Assembly: GCF_002013895.1 (NCBI RefSeq)
Contig: NZ_MAFQ01000016.1
Span: 58,234 to 122,233, forward strand
DNA from: Mycobacteroides franklinii
Lineage (GTDB): Bacteria; Actinomycetota; Actinomycetes; Mycobacteriales; Mycobacteriaceae
DNA: 64,000 nt
Direction of reading: 5' to 3'
The notes below the pieces were generated by a model that ran no database searches, was not told where the DNA came from, and was given only the letters and a program-made list of their open reading frames with translations. Positions 24,993 to 34,951 of this stretch are shown in pieces; positions within the stretch are counted from its first letter, which is position 1; every line of letters begins with the position of its first letter. The translations under genes and the position numbers were made by a program.

Positions 24993-27420
24993 CCGACCCA
25001 CTGGACCGTCCGCAATGAACGTCAACAACGGTTCAACGGCTCGTCGGTACGCCTCGGCGCTGATTCGACGGCAGTCGCCTGGTCTAAGCATTCCGAGAGT
25101 TCTACGAGATTCAGGCCATGGTGACGTTGCAACCAGCCGCCGGTAGGTACATCGTCGAAGAATTCGTCCAAGGCCATCGGCATGGACGCCGGCTACACGA
25201 AGTTTTGACAACGCCGTGCACCGGCGCTCCGGCTTCCGCCTTGCCGAGCAGTCACCGCTAGAGCATGTCACAGCAATCACCACGCCCTTGTATCGGTGAT
25301 GGTGGTGCCGGGCAGCGCCTCGGGGAACTGTTGCCTGGGTGTGGCGTTAGCGTGTGCAGATCGTCCAGATGTGGGCGCAGACGACGACGCCCAAGTGGTG
25401 TGGTCCTTTCGGGACGGGCTGGCCCGGCACGGTTGGATAGCTGTATCACCACCTCGCTTTCACCTGATCGTGATCGGAATAGCTTGTGGGCGTGTGGATC
25501 TTGTTGGCGGAGGGCTGCGCTGCATCGGGTCGACTCGCCGGACTGGTTCACTGTGTTGTCGCGGCGATGGTGAGACCGACCAGCTTGCCAGGGCCCGCGA
25601 AGGGCGCACCCGACCGCTGGTGGCGCCGGCCGCTGGCACCGGTGAGCTTCGGCGGCGCCGAGTATGGCGTCGACTTCAGCGATCAGCGCTATCACCCCTG
25701 TGGCGTCGTCCAGATGTGGCCAGCACCTCTGACTCGGCCGGGCTTGGCGGTGCCGGCGCCACCATCATCACGCTCTGCGTCATTGCTCACCTCCTTTGTG
25801 GTGTCAACGGGGCCGACCATCCAGGTTTTGAGATGCGGTCTATTGCAATATGCATTTCGCTGCAGCCCAGGTGTCTACTTAGGGCATCGGGATGATTGAG
25901 CCGAGGATGGATCGCTGGCATGAGCCCCGCCGGCATCGGGGCGGCACGTGAGGCCTCGGCCTAGCTAGTGGAACACGAACACAGTCAGGCGCTGACCGGT
26001 TCCTTGATCGCACCACCGCGTCGCCCTCTTCGGTGATCACCGTGGTGTCATCGATCGCCATGGCGGCGGCCGGGCGATCCACGGCGATTTTGCGGGGTTT
26101 GGCTTTCTCGGCTACCGGGATCAGCCGGCACTGATCGCTAGGCATGGGCGGTGTTCAACGAATCGTCGACGCATATGACCATTGAGACCGGCAATGTGCG
26201 GCCACATCTTTCCAGGGAGCTGGCACAGCGTGTGAGTCTCAGATCACCTGGGGCACAGACGATCGGACGTGCGTAGCCGCAGCGCGATATCGCTGCACCG
26301 AACTCGCGGCTTCCTGGGTTGCCGGAAATCGAAGGTGCAGTGTATCGATCAGGTGGTGCGCCTCGTAGAGATCCTTGCGTAACCTCACGACCCGTTGACG
26401 CCGATGTGGTAGCGCCGCTCGGCGGCGGCTACTGCTGCAGAGACCTCCTCGACATGATCGTGGAGCGAGGCCAGCAGTATCCGAGCCTGTGCTGCAGAGA
26501 CCTCTTCAAGCACCCCTACATACTTTCACCTCATGTGGTGGATGGTGACACCACATGAGGTGTGCTCGCCGCGGAATCAGTTGAACCACATGGGACTTTA
26601 TATCCCAATCGGCGGGTTGGATCGGCTGAAATCGATGTCCAGAGCATCGCGCAGACCTGACAGGCCGTCTCGTACACCGATACTGACGCCTCGACCTTCT
26701 GGGCAATGCGGGGATACTGAATCTGTACCCGCAAGGGGATCGAGGAGCGCAGGATGTATCGAGCTTTAGAGTAAATCCGCGGCGGCCAGAGACAGAGCCC
26801 TGCGCCATGCCCAAGCCGTTCAGCGTGAGTTGTTGCGGGCGCGATGATCACGAACCGGCAGGGCAGTCGTGCGGGTGTCAGATGGTGAGTGGCCGAGCAT
26901 CCTCCCCAGCGAGACTCGCTGGAGTCGACAGTGCTGAGATTGGATAGGCTTGGGGATGGTCAGGGCCGGTACCTGGGCGTTTGTCCATTTACATGGCCGA
27001 ACGCTGCGAGTAGCTTTCCCGGCATGATTATCAGTACTGCCAGTACTAGTAACGCGGGGCATCGGTCGCGGCGGTCTGGGCATGGCAGGGGAAAGTTACG
27101 GCGCGGACAGCTGCTGCTCCAAATGGGTCGGCGTGCAGTAAAAGGATATGAGCGCGACGATCTCGGCTCGTCGCGATGCTGGCAGGTCGAATCCAGGCGC
27201 TCGCACAGAGCCTTATGCGCGGTCGAGAGTGTGAGTGGTAGCTCAAATGGGCGAACGGTCACTCCCGTGGCGAGAGTTTCCGCCGCGGCAATGGGGCTGC
27301 CGGGAACGTGCCTGTTGAGCAGCACGGGCACACCGCAGTTGTGGGGCACTGGATCCGGACGTCTGCGGCACGTATCCGGCCAAGCAGTGTTGACCGGGTG
27401 AGCGGGTAAGGAGGTTTCGG
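24993..27420. other. Gene-poor 2.4-kb stretch inside the island
   Basis: I see no intact gene. Frames on both strands are short and of biased composition, with no ribosome-binding sites or family motifs. Scattered phrases may be remains of transposases but are too weak to name. The stretch holds a 14-bp inverted repeat (26527-26562) and a 15-base direct repeat TGCTGCAGAGACCTC at 26433 and 26490. It most likely records decayed mobile DNA. Confidence 0.5.
26527..26562. repeat. Perfect 14-bp inverted repeat with 8-base loop
   Basis: CACCTCATGTGGTG at 26527-26540 is followed after GATGGTGA by its exact complement CACCACATGAGGTG at 26549-26562. It lies in DNA with no gene. It could be a terminator stem, a recombinase site or the fused ends of a lost element; nothing nearby decides this. 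Confidence 0.6.
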
Positions 27421-27882
27421 ATGGGTACTGTGCAACGGAGCTTTCCGTTTCTGCCTCAACATGTTTGGGATCTGATGTTCGATCCCGACATGTGGTCGGT
27501 CAACACACAAGGATTCACTCCTACCGTGGGCCGGCGGTTCGTGATCAAAGACCCGGCGGTGCTGGGCACGCGATTTACTGGATGTTTCGAATGCGTCGTC
27601 AGTGATGTGCAGCCGTGCCAGCGGCTGGAGTTCGCAGTGCAGGCCCTGACATGGTCAGGACCTCCCACCGCCCTGATCGACACCTTCGAGTTCGTGGAAC
27701 TGCCCGGAGAGACCCACTGCACATTCACCGTCTGTGGCGCCGACAGGAACGATCCCGCAGAGCGGCTGCTGGAGCACATCATCACCGAGAGCATCCACTG
27801 GGGTTTCCACTACATCAACAGAAAGTTGGAGCGCCAAACACGCCGACTGCCCAGTGTTTTTGGCCTGCCCGGTCTGTCATAA
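27421..27882 (+). CDS. SRPBCC / AHSA1-like domain protein
   Basis: A 153-residue protein with a START/SRPBCC pattern: an N-terminal strand (GTVQRSFPF), a helix with VWDLMFDPDMWS, central strands (GTRFTGCFECVV, PPTALIDTFEFVEL), and a long C-terminal helix (LLEHIITESIHWGFHYINRKLE). Such domains bind hydrophobic ligands. AAGGAGG lies just before the ATG. It stands alone at the edge of the gene-poor stretch, upstream of the aromatic catabolic genes but not joined to them. Its ligand is unknown. Confidence 0.65.
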   Translation: MGTVQRSFPFLPQHVWDLMFDPDMWSVNTQGFTPTVGRRFVIKDPAVLGTRFTGCFECVVSDVQPCQRLEFAVQALTWSGPPTALIDTFEFVELPGETHCTFTVCGADRNDPAERLLEHIITESIHWGFHYINRKLERQTRRLPSVFGLPGLS

Positions 27883-27948
27883 AGCTACCTGCGGACCCTC
27901 GATGGGCTTCGGTTTGCGATTGGTCCAAAGGCTTTTCCCAGAGCTGGG

Positions 27949-28314
27949 CTAGCCGGTGACTCGGCCTCGAATATCGGCGGCCTGGATATCGACGGTTTGG
28001 GGGCCGTTGCCGGTGACAAGCCCGAGCGCGGGGTTGGGCAGCAGGAACAGCGAGGTCGGCACAGCCGCGGCGATCACGGTGAAACCGGCCTCACCTAGTG
28101 CCTGGTCGACGAAGTACTCCAGGCGGGTGAGCTCGCCGGGAATGTTCACATATCCGTAGTCGAGCATGCCGGTTTCGCCGCTGGTGCTGACCGTGGTGAC
28201 CTCGGCGGCTTGGAATGGATTATCGGGCACCGCATAGGTTTGTTCATTCTCATCGATGCGAAAGTTAGTTGATGTCAGTGCAATTGGGGCATGACAGATC
28301 AGCGAGATATACAC
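27949..28314 (-). CDS. Hypothetical protein, possibly truncated
   Basis: A 121-residue frame from GTG 28314. The same frame stays open upstream into the tetR 3' end without a better start, so the N-terminus may be lost or an unusual start may be used. The sequence is not low-complexity and reads like a real protein (LICHAPIALTSTNFRID, GYVNIPGELTRLEYFVDQAL). I do not recognise a family. It lies directly downstream of tetR on the same strand and could be co-transcribed with it. Confidence 0.4.
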   Translation of the reverse strand: MYISLICHAPIALTSTNFRIDENEQTYAVPDNPFQAAEVTTVSTSGETGMLDYGYVNIPGELTRLEYFVDQALGEAGFTVIAAAVPTSLFLLPNPALGLVTGNGPQTVDIQAADIRGRVTG

Positions 28315-28391
28315 CTGGTTTTCCCGCGCGATCGCGAGTTGGAAGTAGTGGCAGCAGATCTCGATGCAGTCAAAGCTGGCTCGGAAGTCTG

Positions 28392-29009
28392 TTAAGTCGT
28401 CGTCAAGACGTGAGGTGGCGTCGCGGGTAAGGGCATTGCCGCGATGTCGCGGGCTTCATCCGGGGTAATCCCTAAGGCGCGTAACACGAGTTCGGCCGTT
28501 GCTGACCCGGCTTCGCGCCACGTCTGGTGGCCTTCCAGCACCATCCACATTGAGCTGATCGTGGCCCCCTGGACTAGTGATGCCACGCTGTCAACGGTGA
28601 GATCGCCCAGTGAATAGCGGCCTGAAGCGATGCCGGAATCGATGTCACGCTGCGGCTGGCCGGTCATCCACGTGCGTAAGGTTTCCTGGCTGAGGCCGAA
28701 CTTGACGGCAAACCGGCCCATCAGTGGGTTCTCGTGCGCGTACCGCACCCACATGCGTACCCCGATGGCCAGTCGTGTCGCCGAATCGTCGATCCCGTCG
28801 AACGTCGCCGCCACTCGCTGATGCAGATCCGTACTGATGGCGCTGACCACACGGTCAAACAGTCCGTCGATCGAGCCCAGGTTCCGGTACAGGGTGCCGC
28901 GTGCCAGGTTGGCCTCTTGCGCGAGCTCGCTGATGGTGATCTGCGTGGTGCCCTTCTCGACGAAGAGTCGCATGGCAGCGGTGTAGATGCGGTTGTCGGT
29001 CGTCGTCAT
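28392..29009 (-). CDS. TetR family regulator of the aromatic catabolic operon
   Basis: A 205-residue TetR protein from ATG 29009. The helix-turn-helix contains ITISELAQEANLARGTLYRNLGSIDGLF; a helical ligand domain with two Trp-rich helices (MWVRYAHENPLMGRFAVKFG, SSMWMVLEGHQTW) follows. It is divergent from the extradiol dioxygenase gene across a 290-base spacer holding two TGAACA-N4-TGTTC dyads. It is therefore the likely local repressor, with an aromatic or CoA-ester inducer (inference). Confidence 0.85.
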   Translation of the reverse strand: MTTTDNRIYTAAMRLFVEKGTTQITISELAQEANLARGTLYRNLGSIDGLFDRVVSAISTDLHQRVAATFDGIDDSATRLAIGVRMWVRYAHENPLMGRFAVKFGLSQETLRTWMTGQPQRDIDSGIASGRYSLGDLTVDSVASLVQGATISSMWMVLEGHQTWREAGSATAELVLRALGITPDEARDIAAMPLPATPPHVLTTT

Positions 29010-29095
29010 TGAGCCGCTCCTCACCGCCGTGCGGGTTTACACCGCCGTTCAATGACGAACTCTACCAGCGTAAATTGCACAGATCTCTGACGTGG

Positions 29096-29111
29096 TGAAC
29101 AGATGTGTTCC
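29096..29111. promoter_or_regulatory. TGAACA-N4-TGTTCC dyad, second operator candidate
   Basis: TGAACA and TGTTCC are separated by four bases (GATG), the same geometry as the longer dyad at 29225-29244. This copy is nearer the tetR start and could mediate autoregulation. Confidence 0.4.
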
Positions 29112-29224
29112 ACGGGCTGAATACGCTTCATTATTTCTGCTGGCCAGTGCCATAGATGAGGACTGGTTGGCGCGACGCCTGGCTGCGTCAACCACAACTA
29201 GACACAAGGACAGTCTTGATCTGA

Positions 29225-29244
29225 ATTGAACAATACTGTTCAAT
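29225..29244. promoter_or_regulatory. 20-bp dyad, TetR operator candidate
   Basis: ATTGAACAATACTGTTCAAT consists of perfect eight-base arms around ATAC, 54 bases before the dioxygenase start. It fits an operator for the divergent TetR protein; binding has not been shown. Confidence 0.6.
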
Positions 29245-29298
29245 CAGTTACGTTGTTGTTGAGGCGTGGCCCACGGTGACGGATGGAAAGGCTCGGCA

Positions 29299-30483
29299 AT
29301 GAGCTCAGAATCGGCAGTAGCCGGCGACCCGATGTCTGACCGTGTCCCCGTGAGCAGCAGCACCTCCGGTGCACACGCCGCCCTGCACAGCTCCGAGGGC
29401 GCCCGCAGCGGTGAGCATCCCGGCCGATCGCGTAACCCGCTGATCAAGGTCACCGACGTCGCCTGGCTGGAATTCGACAAACCTGATCTGGCCCGTGCTG
29501 AAGCTTTTGCTCACGCGTTCGGCTTGGCCACGGCGATGCGCACTGACACCGAATTGCACTTGCGTGGCAGCGATCCCAACGCTCCCTGCGTACTCATCCG
29601 GCGCGGCACGCAAACCCGCTTCCGCGGAATGGCATTCGCCGTCGGCGACGACGCCGACCTGGTGCGCCTGGCCAACGCGACCGGCTCGCGGGTGACGCCG
29701 CTACCGGAATCGATGGGCGGCCTGGGCGTGCAATTGACCGATCCAAGTGGCATCCCGGTCCGTGTAGTGGCCACGACACGGCCGGCGCGCCCGCTGCCGA
29801 GGCAGGCACCCCACCTCCTCAACGTTGGCGACCGCCTTAAGCGGATCAATGTGACGCAGCGGCCGCCGCGAGTACCCTCCACGGTCCAACGTCTGGGTCA
29901 CGTCGTTCTGCAAAGCACGAAATACCGTGCGGCACTGAATTGGTACCTCGACACCCTCGGCATGATCGTCAGCGATTTCCTGTACTTTCCCGGCCAGCGC
30001 GATCGGGGCCCGATCATGAGCTTTATACGCTGCGACCGCGGCTCGATCCCGAGCGACCATCACACCCTCGCGTTGGCGCTGGGGCCAGCCAACCGCTATG
30101 TGCACTCGGCCTACCAGGTCAGCGATCTCGACGCCCTCGCCGCCGGCGGCGAATACCTCAAAGCGCACGGCTACCAACGTTCCTGGGGTATCGGGCGGCA
30201 CGTCCAGGGCAGCCAGATCTTCGACTACTGGCGTGACCCCGACGGGTTCATGGTCGAACATTTCACCGACGGCGACATGTTCGACAACACCCTCGAACCC
30301 GGATGGGCCCAGTTCGGCGCCTCGGGCCTGGCGCAGTGGGGGCCGCCCGCCACGGCCGATTTCCTCGGCACCAGTGCCCGCCACATGCGGCGCGAGGTAC
30401 GCGAACTGCTGACCGCTGTGCGTAGCAATAACGAATTCGATGTCCACCGCCTCACCGGCTTACTGAAAGCGGCCAAGTCATGA
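29299..30483 (+). CDS. VOC-family extradiol ring-cleavage dioxygenase
   Basis: A 394-residue vicinal-oxygen-chelate protein of the type I extradiol dioxygenase form. An N-terminal VOC module (about 50-160) lacks metal ligands. The C-terminal module (about 196-330) carries His201 in LGHVVLQS, His254/255 in SDHHTLALALG and Glu320 in DGFMVEHF, the expected 2-His-1-Glu iron site. A 45-residue Ser-rich N-terminal extension is unusual. It would open a catechol-type ring using O2. ATG 29299 follows GGAAAGG. Its stop overlaps the next gene (ATGA), making it the first gene of a tightly coupled four-gene operon. Confidence 0.85.
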   Translation: MSSESAVAGDPMSDRVPVSSSTSGAHAALHSSEGARSGEHPGRSRNPLIKVTDVAWLEFDKPDLARAEAFAHAFGLATAMRTDTELHLRGSDPNAPCVLIRRGTQTRFRGMAFAVGDDADLVRLANATGSRVTPLPESMGGLGVQLTDPSGIPVRVVATTRPARPLPRQAPHLLNVGDRLKRINVTQRPPRVPSTVQRLGHVVLQSTKYRAALNWYLDTLGMIVSDFLYFPGQRDRGPIMSFIRCDRGSIPSDHHTLALALGPANRYVHSAYQVSDLDALAAGGEYLKAHGYQRSWGIGRHVQGSQIFDYWRDPDGFMVEHFTDGDMFDNTLEPGWAQFGASGLAQWGPPATADFLGTSARHMRREVRELLTAVRSNNEFDVHRLTGLLKAAKS

Positions 30484-31418
30484 CCATTTCCGTTCTGCGC
30501 ACCGCTGACGCCTGGTGGGTGCACACCCCAAACGGGGCAGCAAAGATAGTCACCGACGCCACCACCACCGGTGACCTGCTGACCGACCGTGCCGCCATCG
30601 AGGCCGCGACGAACGACACCGAGACGGTGCCGGTCGACACCCTCGCACTGATCTCACCGGTTACCGCACCGTGCCGGGTCGTGGCCCAGATGACCAACTT
30701 CGCCTCGCACGTCAAAGATTCCGGCATGGACCCGGACACGATCCCGTTGACCTTCTTCCGCAAATCCTCGGCATCGATCACCGGCCCCTTCGCCAACATC
30801 GTCAAACCCGGCCACGTCAAGCTGCTGGACTACGAAGTCGAAATCGGTCTGGTCATCGGGACCGACATCCCGGCAGGCACCCGCATTGACGACAATGACC
30901 TCGCCCACTACGTGGGCGGGCTGGTGGTCACCAACGATGTGTCCGCCCGCGACATTCAGCTGTCCCAAACCCAGTTCTACGAAGCTAAGTCGTACCCGAC
31001 CTTCACCCCGGTCGGCCCGGCCTTGGTCTTGTTGACCCCCTCTGAACTCGAGCGCTTCGGCGATCTTCGCCTGCAGCTGCGCGTCAATGGCCAACTGCGC
31101 CAGAACATGCTTGTTGGTGATGACATGATCTACACGCCACGACAGGCTCTGCAAGCACTGACCCGCTTCCAGGACCTCAGCGCCGGCGATCTCCTATTGA
31201 CCGGAACACCGGTGGGTACCGCACTGAGCGCGCCGCCCAAGCCGATCCAGATCATCGCGTCCCTGTTGCCGCCCGCGGTGAAATGGAAGGCCTTCTTCAA
31301 ACGTCAAGCCGGTAACCCGAGGTACCTGCATGACGGAGACGTCATCGAAGCAACCGCGGCTCTCGACGACGGCAGCATCAAGCTGGGCACGCAGACTAAC
31401 ACGGTGCGCTACGCATGA
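30480..31418 (+). CDS. Fumarylacetoacetate hydrolase family protein
   Basis: A 312-residue FAH-fold enzyme. The metal-binding motif DYEVEIGLVIG and the later VVTNDVSARD are both present, as is TGTPVGTA near the end. In aromatic degradation, members hydrolyse or isomerise and decarboxylate the ring-cleavage product. ATGA overlaps with both neighbours show operonic coupling. It probably acts directly after the extradiol dioxygenase. Confidence 0.88.
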   Translation: MTISVLRTADAWWVHTPNGAAKIVTDATTTGDLLTDRAAIEAATNDTETVPVDTLALISPVTAPCRVVAQMTNFASHVKDSGMDPDTIPLTFFRKSSASITGPFANIVKPGHVKLLDYEVEIGLVIGTDIPAGTRIDDNDLAHYVGGLVVTNDVSARDIQLSQTQFYEAKSYPTFTPVGPALVLLTPSELERFGDLRLQLRVNGQLRQNMLVGDDMIYTPRQALQALTRFQDLSAGDLLLTGTPVGTALSAPPKPIQIIASLLPPAVKWKAFFKRQAGNPRYLHDGDVIEATAALDDGSIKLGTQTNTVRYA

Positions 31419-33301
31419 GCCCGAACCAGTTGTGGCCCAACTATGCCCGCCCGGATGATCTTCGCATCATCGAATCGATACCTTTGGCCCATCGCGGCCT
31501 GCCCCCTTCTACCTACGCGCTGCTCGCACGTGCCGGACAGATCTGGCCCGACCGGATCGCGGTCAGCGTACTGCCTGATGGTGAACGTTGGCAGCAGCCT
31601 GCCCGCCGCACCTTTGGGCACCTGCTACATGATGTCCACCAAGTGGCAAACCTCTTGGGCGACATCGGTGTTCAGCGCACCGATACCGTCGCTCTGATCG
31701 CACCGAACTGCGACGACCTGATCACCGCGACACTGGCGGCACAGCTGGCTGGTATCGCAGCCCCGATCAACGGTGCACTCTCACCCGACCACATTGGTGA
31801 ACTCATCCGCCGCTCCGGCGCCCGCGTCCTGATCACCGCCGACCCTGATCTCGATGCCACCGCGTGGACTATCGCCGAAGGCCTCGTCGCGGATGGTCTC
31901 ATCGACACCGTCCTCCTTATCACCGCGGCAGGCACCCCTGCCGCCACACGTGCGCATTTCCTGCCAGGCGCGAAAGTGGACTACCTCATGGGTCGGGCCG
32001 CCGACTACGACAGCGACCAATTCCATGGTGCCGCACCACAATCCGACGATCTGGCAGCACTATTTCACACCGGTGGAACCACCGGCGCCCCCAAGCTGGC
32101 CGCCCACACCCACGCCAACGAAGTCATCAACGCCTGGATGATCGCGGCCAACACCGTGCTTGACGAGACCGCCGTGCTATTCGCCGCGTTGCCGCTATTC
32201 CATGTCAACGCACTCGTGGTAACCACCCTGGCTCCACTGCTGCGTGGGCAACACGTCCTGTGGGCAGGACCACGGGGCTACCGGGACATGGCGCTGTACA
32301 GCAACTTCTGGAAAATCGTTGAGCGCTATCGGATAACCGCGATGAGCGCCGTCCCCACGGTGTACGCCGTCCTCGCGCAAATCCCGATCGATGCGGACAT
32401 CTCCGACATGAAGCTCGCCGTGGTGGGCGCCGCAGCATTGCCCGCCGCGGTCCGCAACGACTTTCAGACACACACCGGGATTCCCCTCGTTGAGGGATAC
32501 GGCCTGACCGAAGCGACCTGCGCAAGCGCCCGCAGCTTCCCCGATCATCCCCGGCCCGGTGCGGCGGGCCAAAGACTGCCTTACCAACAGATCAAAGCCG
32601 TCCATATCGACGATGACGGTGCGTGGCATGACCTGCCGCGCGGCTCCGTTGGCATCTTGGCCATCCACGGGCCCACCGTGTTCCCCGGGTACGTCACGGG
32701 CCGTAGCGCCGATGGTTTCGTACTCGACGGCGACGGCAAACTGGTCGATGGCTGGCTCGACACCGGCGACCTGGCCTGGATCGATGACGACGATTTTGTC
32801 CATCTGTCCGGCCGTGCCAAAGACCTCATCATCCGCGGCGGGCACAATATCGACCCGGCAATGATCGAAGATGCCCTGCTCTCTCATCCCGACGTTATCG
32901 GCGCCGCTGCGGTTGGCCGCCCCGATATACACGCTGGCGAAGTACCGGTCGCCTACGTGACCGTACGACAGCACGCCACCGCTACCGCGGAGTCCTTACG
33001 GCAGTGGGCCGCTGACCGCGTCGCCGAGGCGGCCGCCGCACCCAAAGCGGTCATCGTGATCGACACCATCCCGATTACTGCCATCGGCAAACCGTACAAA
33101 CTGCCGCTACGGGCCGATGCCGCCCGCCGCGCCGTCAACGACGCCATGACCGGCATCGACGGCATACGCGCCGTGACCGCCGACACCGAAGACGGAGCAA
33201 CGGTCGTCACCGTCAACCTCGCTGCGGGAAGCCGCCATGCGATGGTCGAGGCGATTCTGGACCGGTACACCATCACATGGCGTCTGATCGAGGAGCACTG
33301 A
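31415..33301 (+). CDS. AMP-binding acyl-CoA synthetase / ligase
   Basis: A 628-residue ANL-superfamily ligase. The ATP loop FHTGGTTGAPKLAAH, the adenylate motif EGYGLTEAT, the hinge WLDTGDLAWIDDD...GRAKDLIIRGG and the C-terminal catalytic Lys in GKPYK are all visible. It would activate an aromatic or fatty acid as its CoA thioester at the start of the pathway or salvage a product. It starts within the FAH stop (ATGA) and ends just before the monooxygenase. Confidence 0.9.
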   Translation: MSPNQLWPNYARPDDLRIIESIPLAHRGLPPSTYALLARAGQIWPDRIAVSVLPDGERWQQPARRTFGHLLHDVHQVANLLGDIGVQRTDTVALIAPNCDDLITATLAAQLAGIAAPINGALSPDHIGELIRRSGARVLITADPDLDATAWTIAEGLVADGLIDTVLLITAAGTPAATRAHFLPGAKVDYLMGRAADYDSDQFHGAAPQSDDLAALFHTGGTTGAPKLAAHTHANEVINAWMIAANTVLDETAVLFAALPLFHVNALVVTTLAPLLRGQHVLWAGPRGYRDMALYSNFWKIVERYRITAMSAVPTVYAVLAQIPIDADISDMKLAVVGAAALPAAVRNDFQTHTGIPLVEGYGLTEATCASARSFPDHPRPGAAGQRLPYQQIKAVHIDDDGAWHDLPRGSVGILAIHGPTVFPGYVTGRSADGFVLDGDGKLVDGWLDTGDLAWIDDDDFVHLSGRAKDLIIRGGHNIDPAMIEDALLSHPDVIGAAAVGRPDIHAGEVPVAYVTVRQHATATAESLRQWAADRVAEAAAAPKAVIVIDTIPITAIGKPYKLPLRADAARRAVNDAMTGIDGIRAVTADTEDGATVVTVNLAAGSRHAMVEAILDRYTITWRLIEEH

Positions 33302-33306
33302 ACGCC

Positions 33307-34914
33307 ATGCTCCGATCAGATCCGGCACCTGTCGTGAATACCTCAGCACAGCAGCCGTTTCCGGTTGTCATCGTGGGGGCTGGGCCGACCGGCCTGACTG
33401 CTGCCACGCTGTTAGCCCAGCACGGCGTACCGTGCCTGCTGCTTGATCGGTGGCCCACGGTGTATCCGCAGCCACGGGCCGTACATCTCGACGACGAGAT
33501 CTACCGCATCTTGGTGCAGTTAGGTGTCGGCGAACAGTTCGCCGCCATCTCCCGTCCCGGCGCGGGAATGCGGCTGCTCGATCACCGTCGACGGGTGCTG
33601 AGCCAGATAGACCGCGTTCGGATCGGTATCCATGGATACCCGCAGGCCAATATGTTCGATCAGCCTCAATTGGAAGAGCTGCTGCGTGCCAACCTGGCGC
33701 GGTATCGGCAAGTCACAGTGCGAAGCGGTGTCGAAGTCACTGCAATCAGGCAACTTGGCAACAGCCAGGTGTGGGTGAGGTTCACAGACCGCGATAGCGG
33801 TAGTGAACACCGTGTGATGGCTGCCTATGTCTTGGGCTGTGATGGCGCCAACAGCGTGGTCCGCACCGTCATCGGATCCAGCATGACTGCATGGCCGTTC
33901 GCCCAGCGGTGGCTTGTGGTCGACATGTCCTCGGACGCCGACCTGCGCCAATGGGACGGCGTACACCACTTATGCGGTCCAGATCGTCCGGCCACGTTCA
34001 TGCGGATCGGAAAACGCCGTTACCGTTGGGAATTCAAACTTCACCACGATGAGACGGCGGCAGACTTTGACACCACTGTGAAGCTGCAGCCGCTGCTCGC
34101 CCCATGGATAGGCAACGTCACGGCCAATGAACTCGAATTGGTTCGGGCCACCGAGTACGACTTCCGCGCCTGCGTTGCCGATCACTGGCGCAACGGCAAT
34201 GTGTTCATTCTGGGCGATGCCGCCCACCTGACCCCACCATTTGTCGGCCAGGGCATGGGAGCGGGAATGAGGGATGCAGCCAACCTCGCCTGGAAATTAG
34301 CCGGGGTGCTGGGCGGCCAGTTGCCCGCGCGGGTGCTGGACACCTATGAAAAAGAACGAAAGCCTCACGCCTGGAAAACGATCGCCGTTGCGGTAGCCAT
34401 CGGCATGGCCATGACCACTCGCAGCGCAGTGGGCGCTGCCATCTGCAAACTGCTGGTTCCCCGCCTACGTCACGTCCCGGGGGTGCGATCACGCATACGT
34501 CATTCGGGGTCGCCGCCGCTGACTCGGTCTGCGCTAGTGATCAAACCCCGACGCCCGCTGCAGCTAGCTGGCACCCAGATTCCGAATCTTGTTCTCAGCC
34601 AGGGCCAACGACTTGACACGGTCCTCGGGATGGGATTTGCAGTGGTCACCTGCGAAGCGGTGGATTGCGATCAACGAGCCCTGCTGGGTCGGTGCGGCGC
34701 CGACCTCATTATCGAACCGCGCCAATCCGAGTTGGGCCGTTGGCTGCGCCGCGGCCATGCCAAAGTGGCGCTGGTTCGGCCGGATCGCACTGTAATGCAG
34801 ACAGGCCGACACCTTTCTGAACTAGTTAGTACGACACCATTACTGGCTCCTCCAGTCGGCTCACCGCGCACAGCGAAACCCCATGAAGCGCCGAGCGAAA
34901 CGAGGATCCAATGA
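33307..34914 (+). CDS. FAD-dependent aromatic-ring hydroxylase (MhpA-like)
   Basis: A 535-residue class A flavin monooxygenase. The dinucleotide motif GAGPTGLTAATLL near residue 22, the DG motif CDGANSVVR and the third FAD motif GDAAHLTPPFVGQGMGAGMRDA are present, with a C-terminal thioredoxin-like extension of the MhpA/PheA type. It would hydroxylate a phenolic ring with NAD(P)H and O2 to give the diol cut by the dioxygenase. ATG 33307 lies five bases after the ligase stop. Confidence 0.9.
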   Translation: MLRSDPAPVVNTSAQQPFPVVIVGAGPTGLTAATLLAQHGVPCLLLDRWPTVYPQPRAVHLDDEIYRILVQLGVGEQFAAISRPGAGMRLLDHRRRVLSQIDRVRIGIHGYPQANMFDQPQLEELLRANLARYRQVTVRSGVEVTAIRQLGNSQVWVRFTDRDSGSEHRVMAAYVLGCDGANSVVRTVIGSSMTAWPFAQRWLVVDMSSDADLRQWDGVHHLCGPDRPATFMRIGKRRYRWEFKLHHDETAADFDTTVKLQPLLAPWIGNVTANELELVRATEYDFRACVADHWRNGNVFILGDAAHLTPPFVGQGMGAGMRDAANLAWKLAGVLGGQLPARVLDTYEKERKPHAWKTIAVAVAIGMAMTTRSAVGAAICKLLVPRLRHVPGVRSRIRHSGSPPLTRSALVIKPRRPLQLAGTQIPNLVLSQGQRLDTVLGMGFAVVTCEAVDCDQRALLGRCGADLIIEPRQSELGRWLRRGHAKVALVRPDRTVMQTGRHLSELVSTTPLLAPPVGSPRTAKPHEAPSETRIQ

Positions 34915-34951
34915 TTGTCATTCATCGCGCCCCAGCGACAGGGTCTCGATC

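Noticed and set aside
25258..25695. 145-codon minus-strand frame
   Set aside because: Begins plausibly but degenerates into biased sequence; not supported as a gene or a named relic.
26433..26504. Two copies of TGCTGCAGAGACCTC as a CRISPR or integron repeat
   Set aside because: Only two copies with no further regular spacing and no associated genes.
26960..27349. 130-codon minus-strand frame with some protein-like phrases
   Set aside because: No ribosome-binding site, composition becomes Arg/Pro/Ser-rich, and no family could be named.
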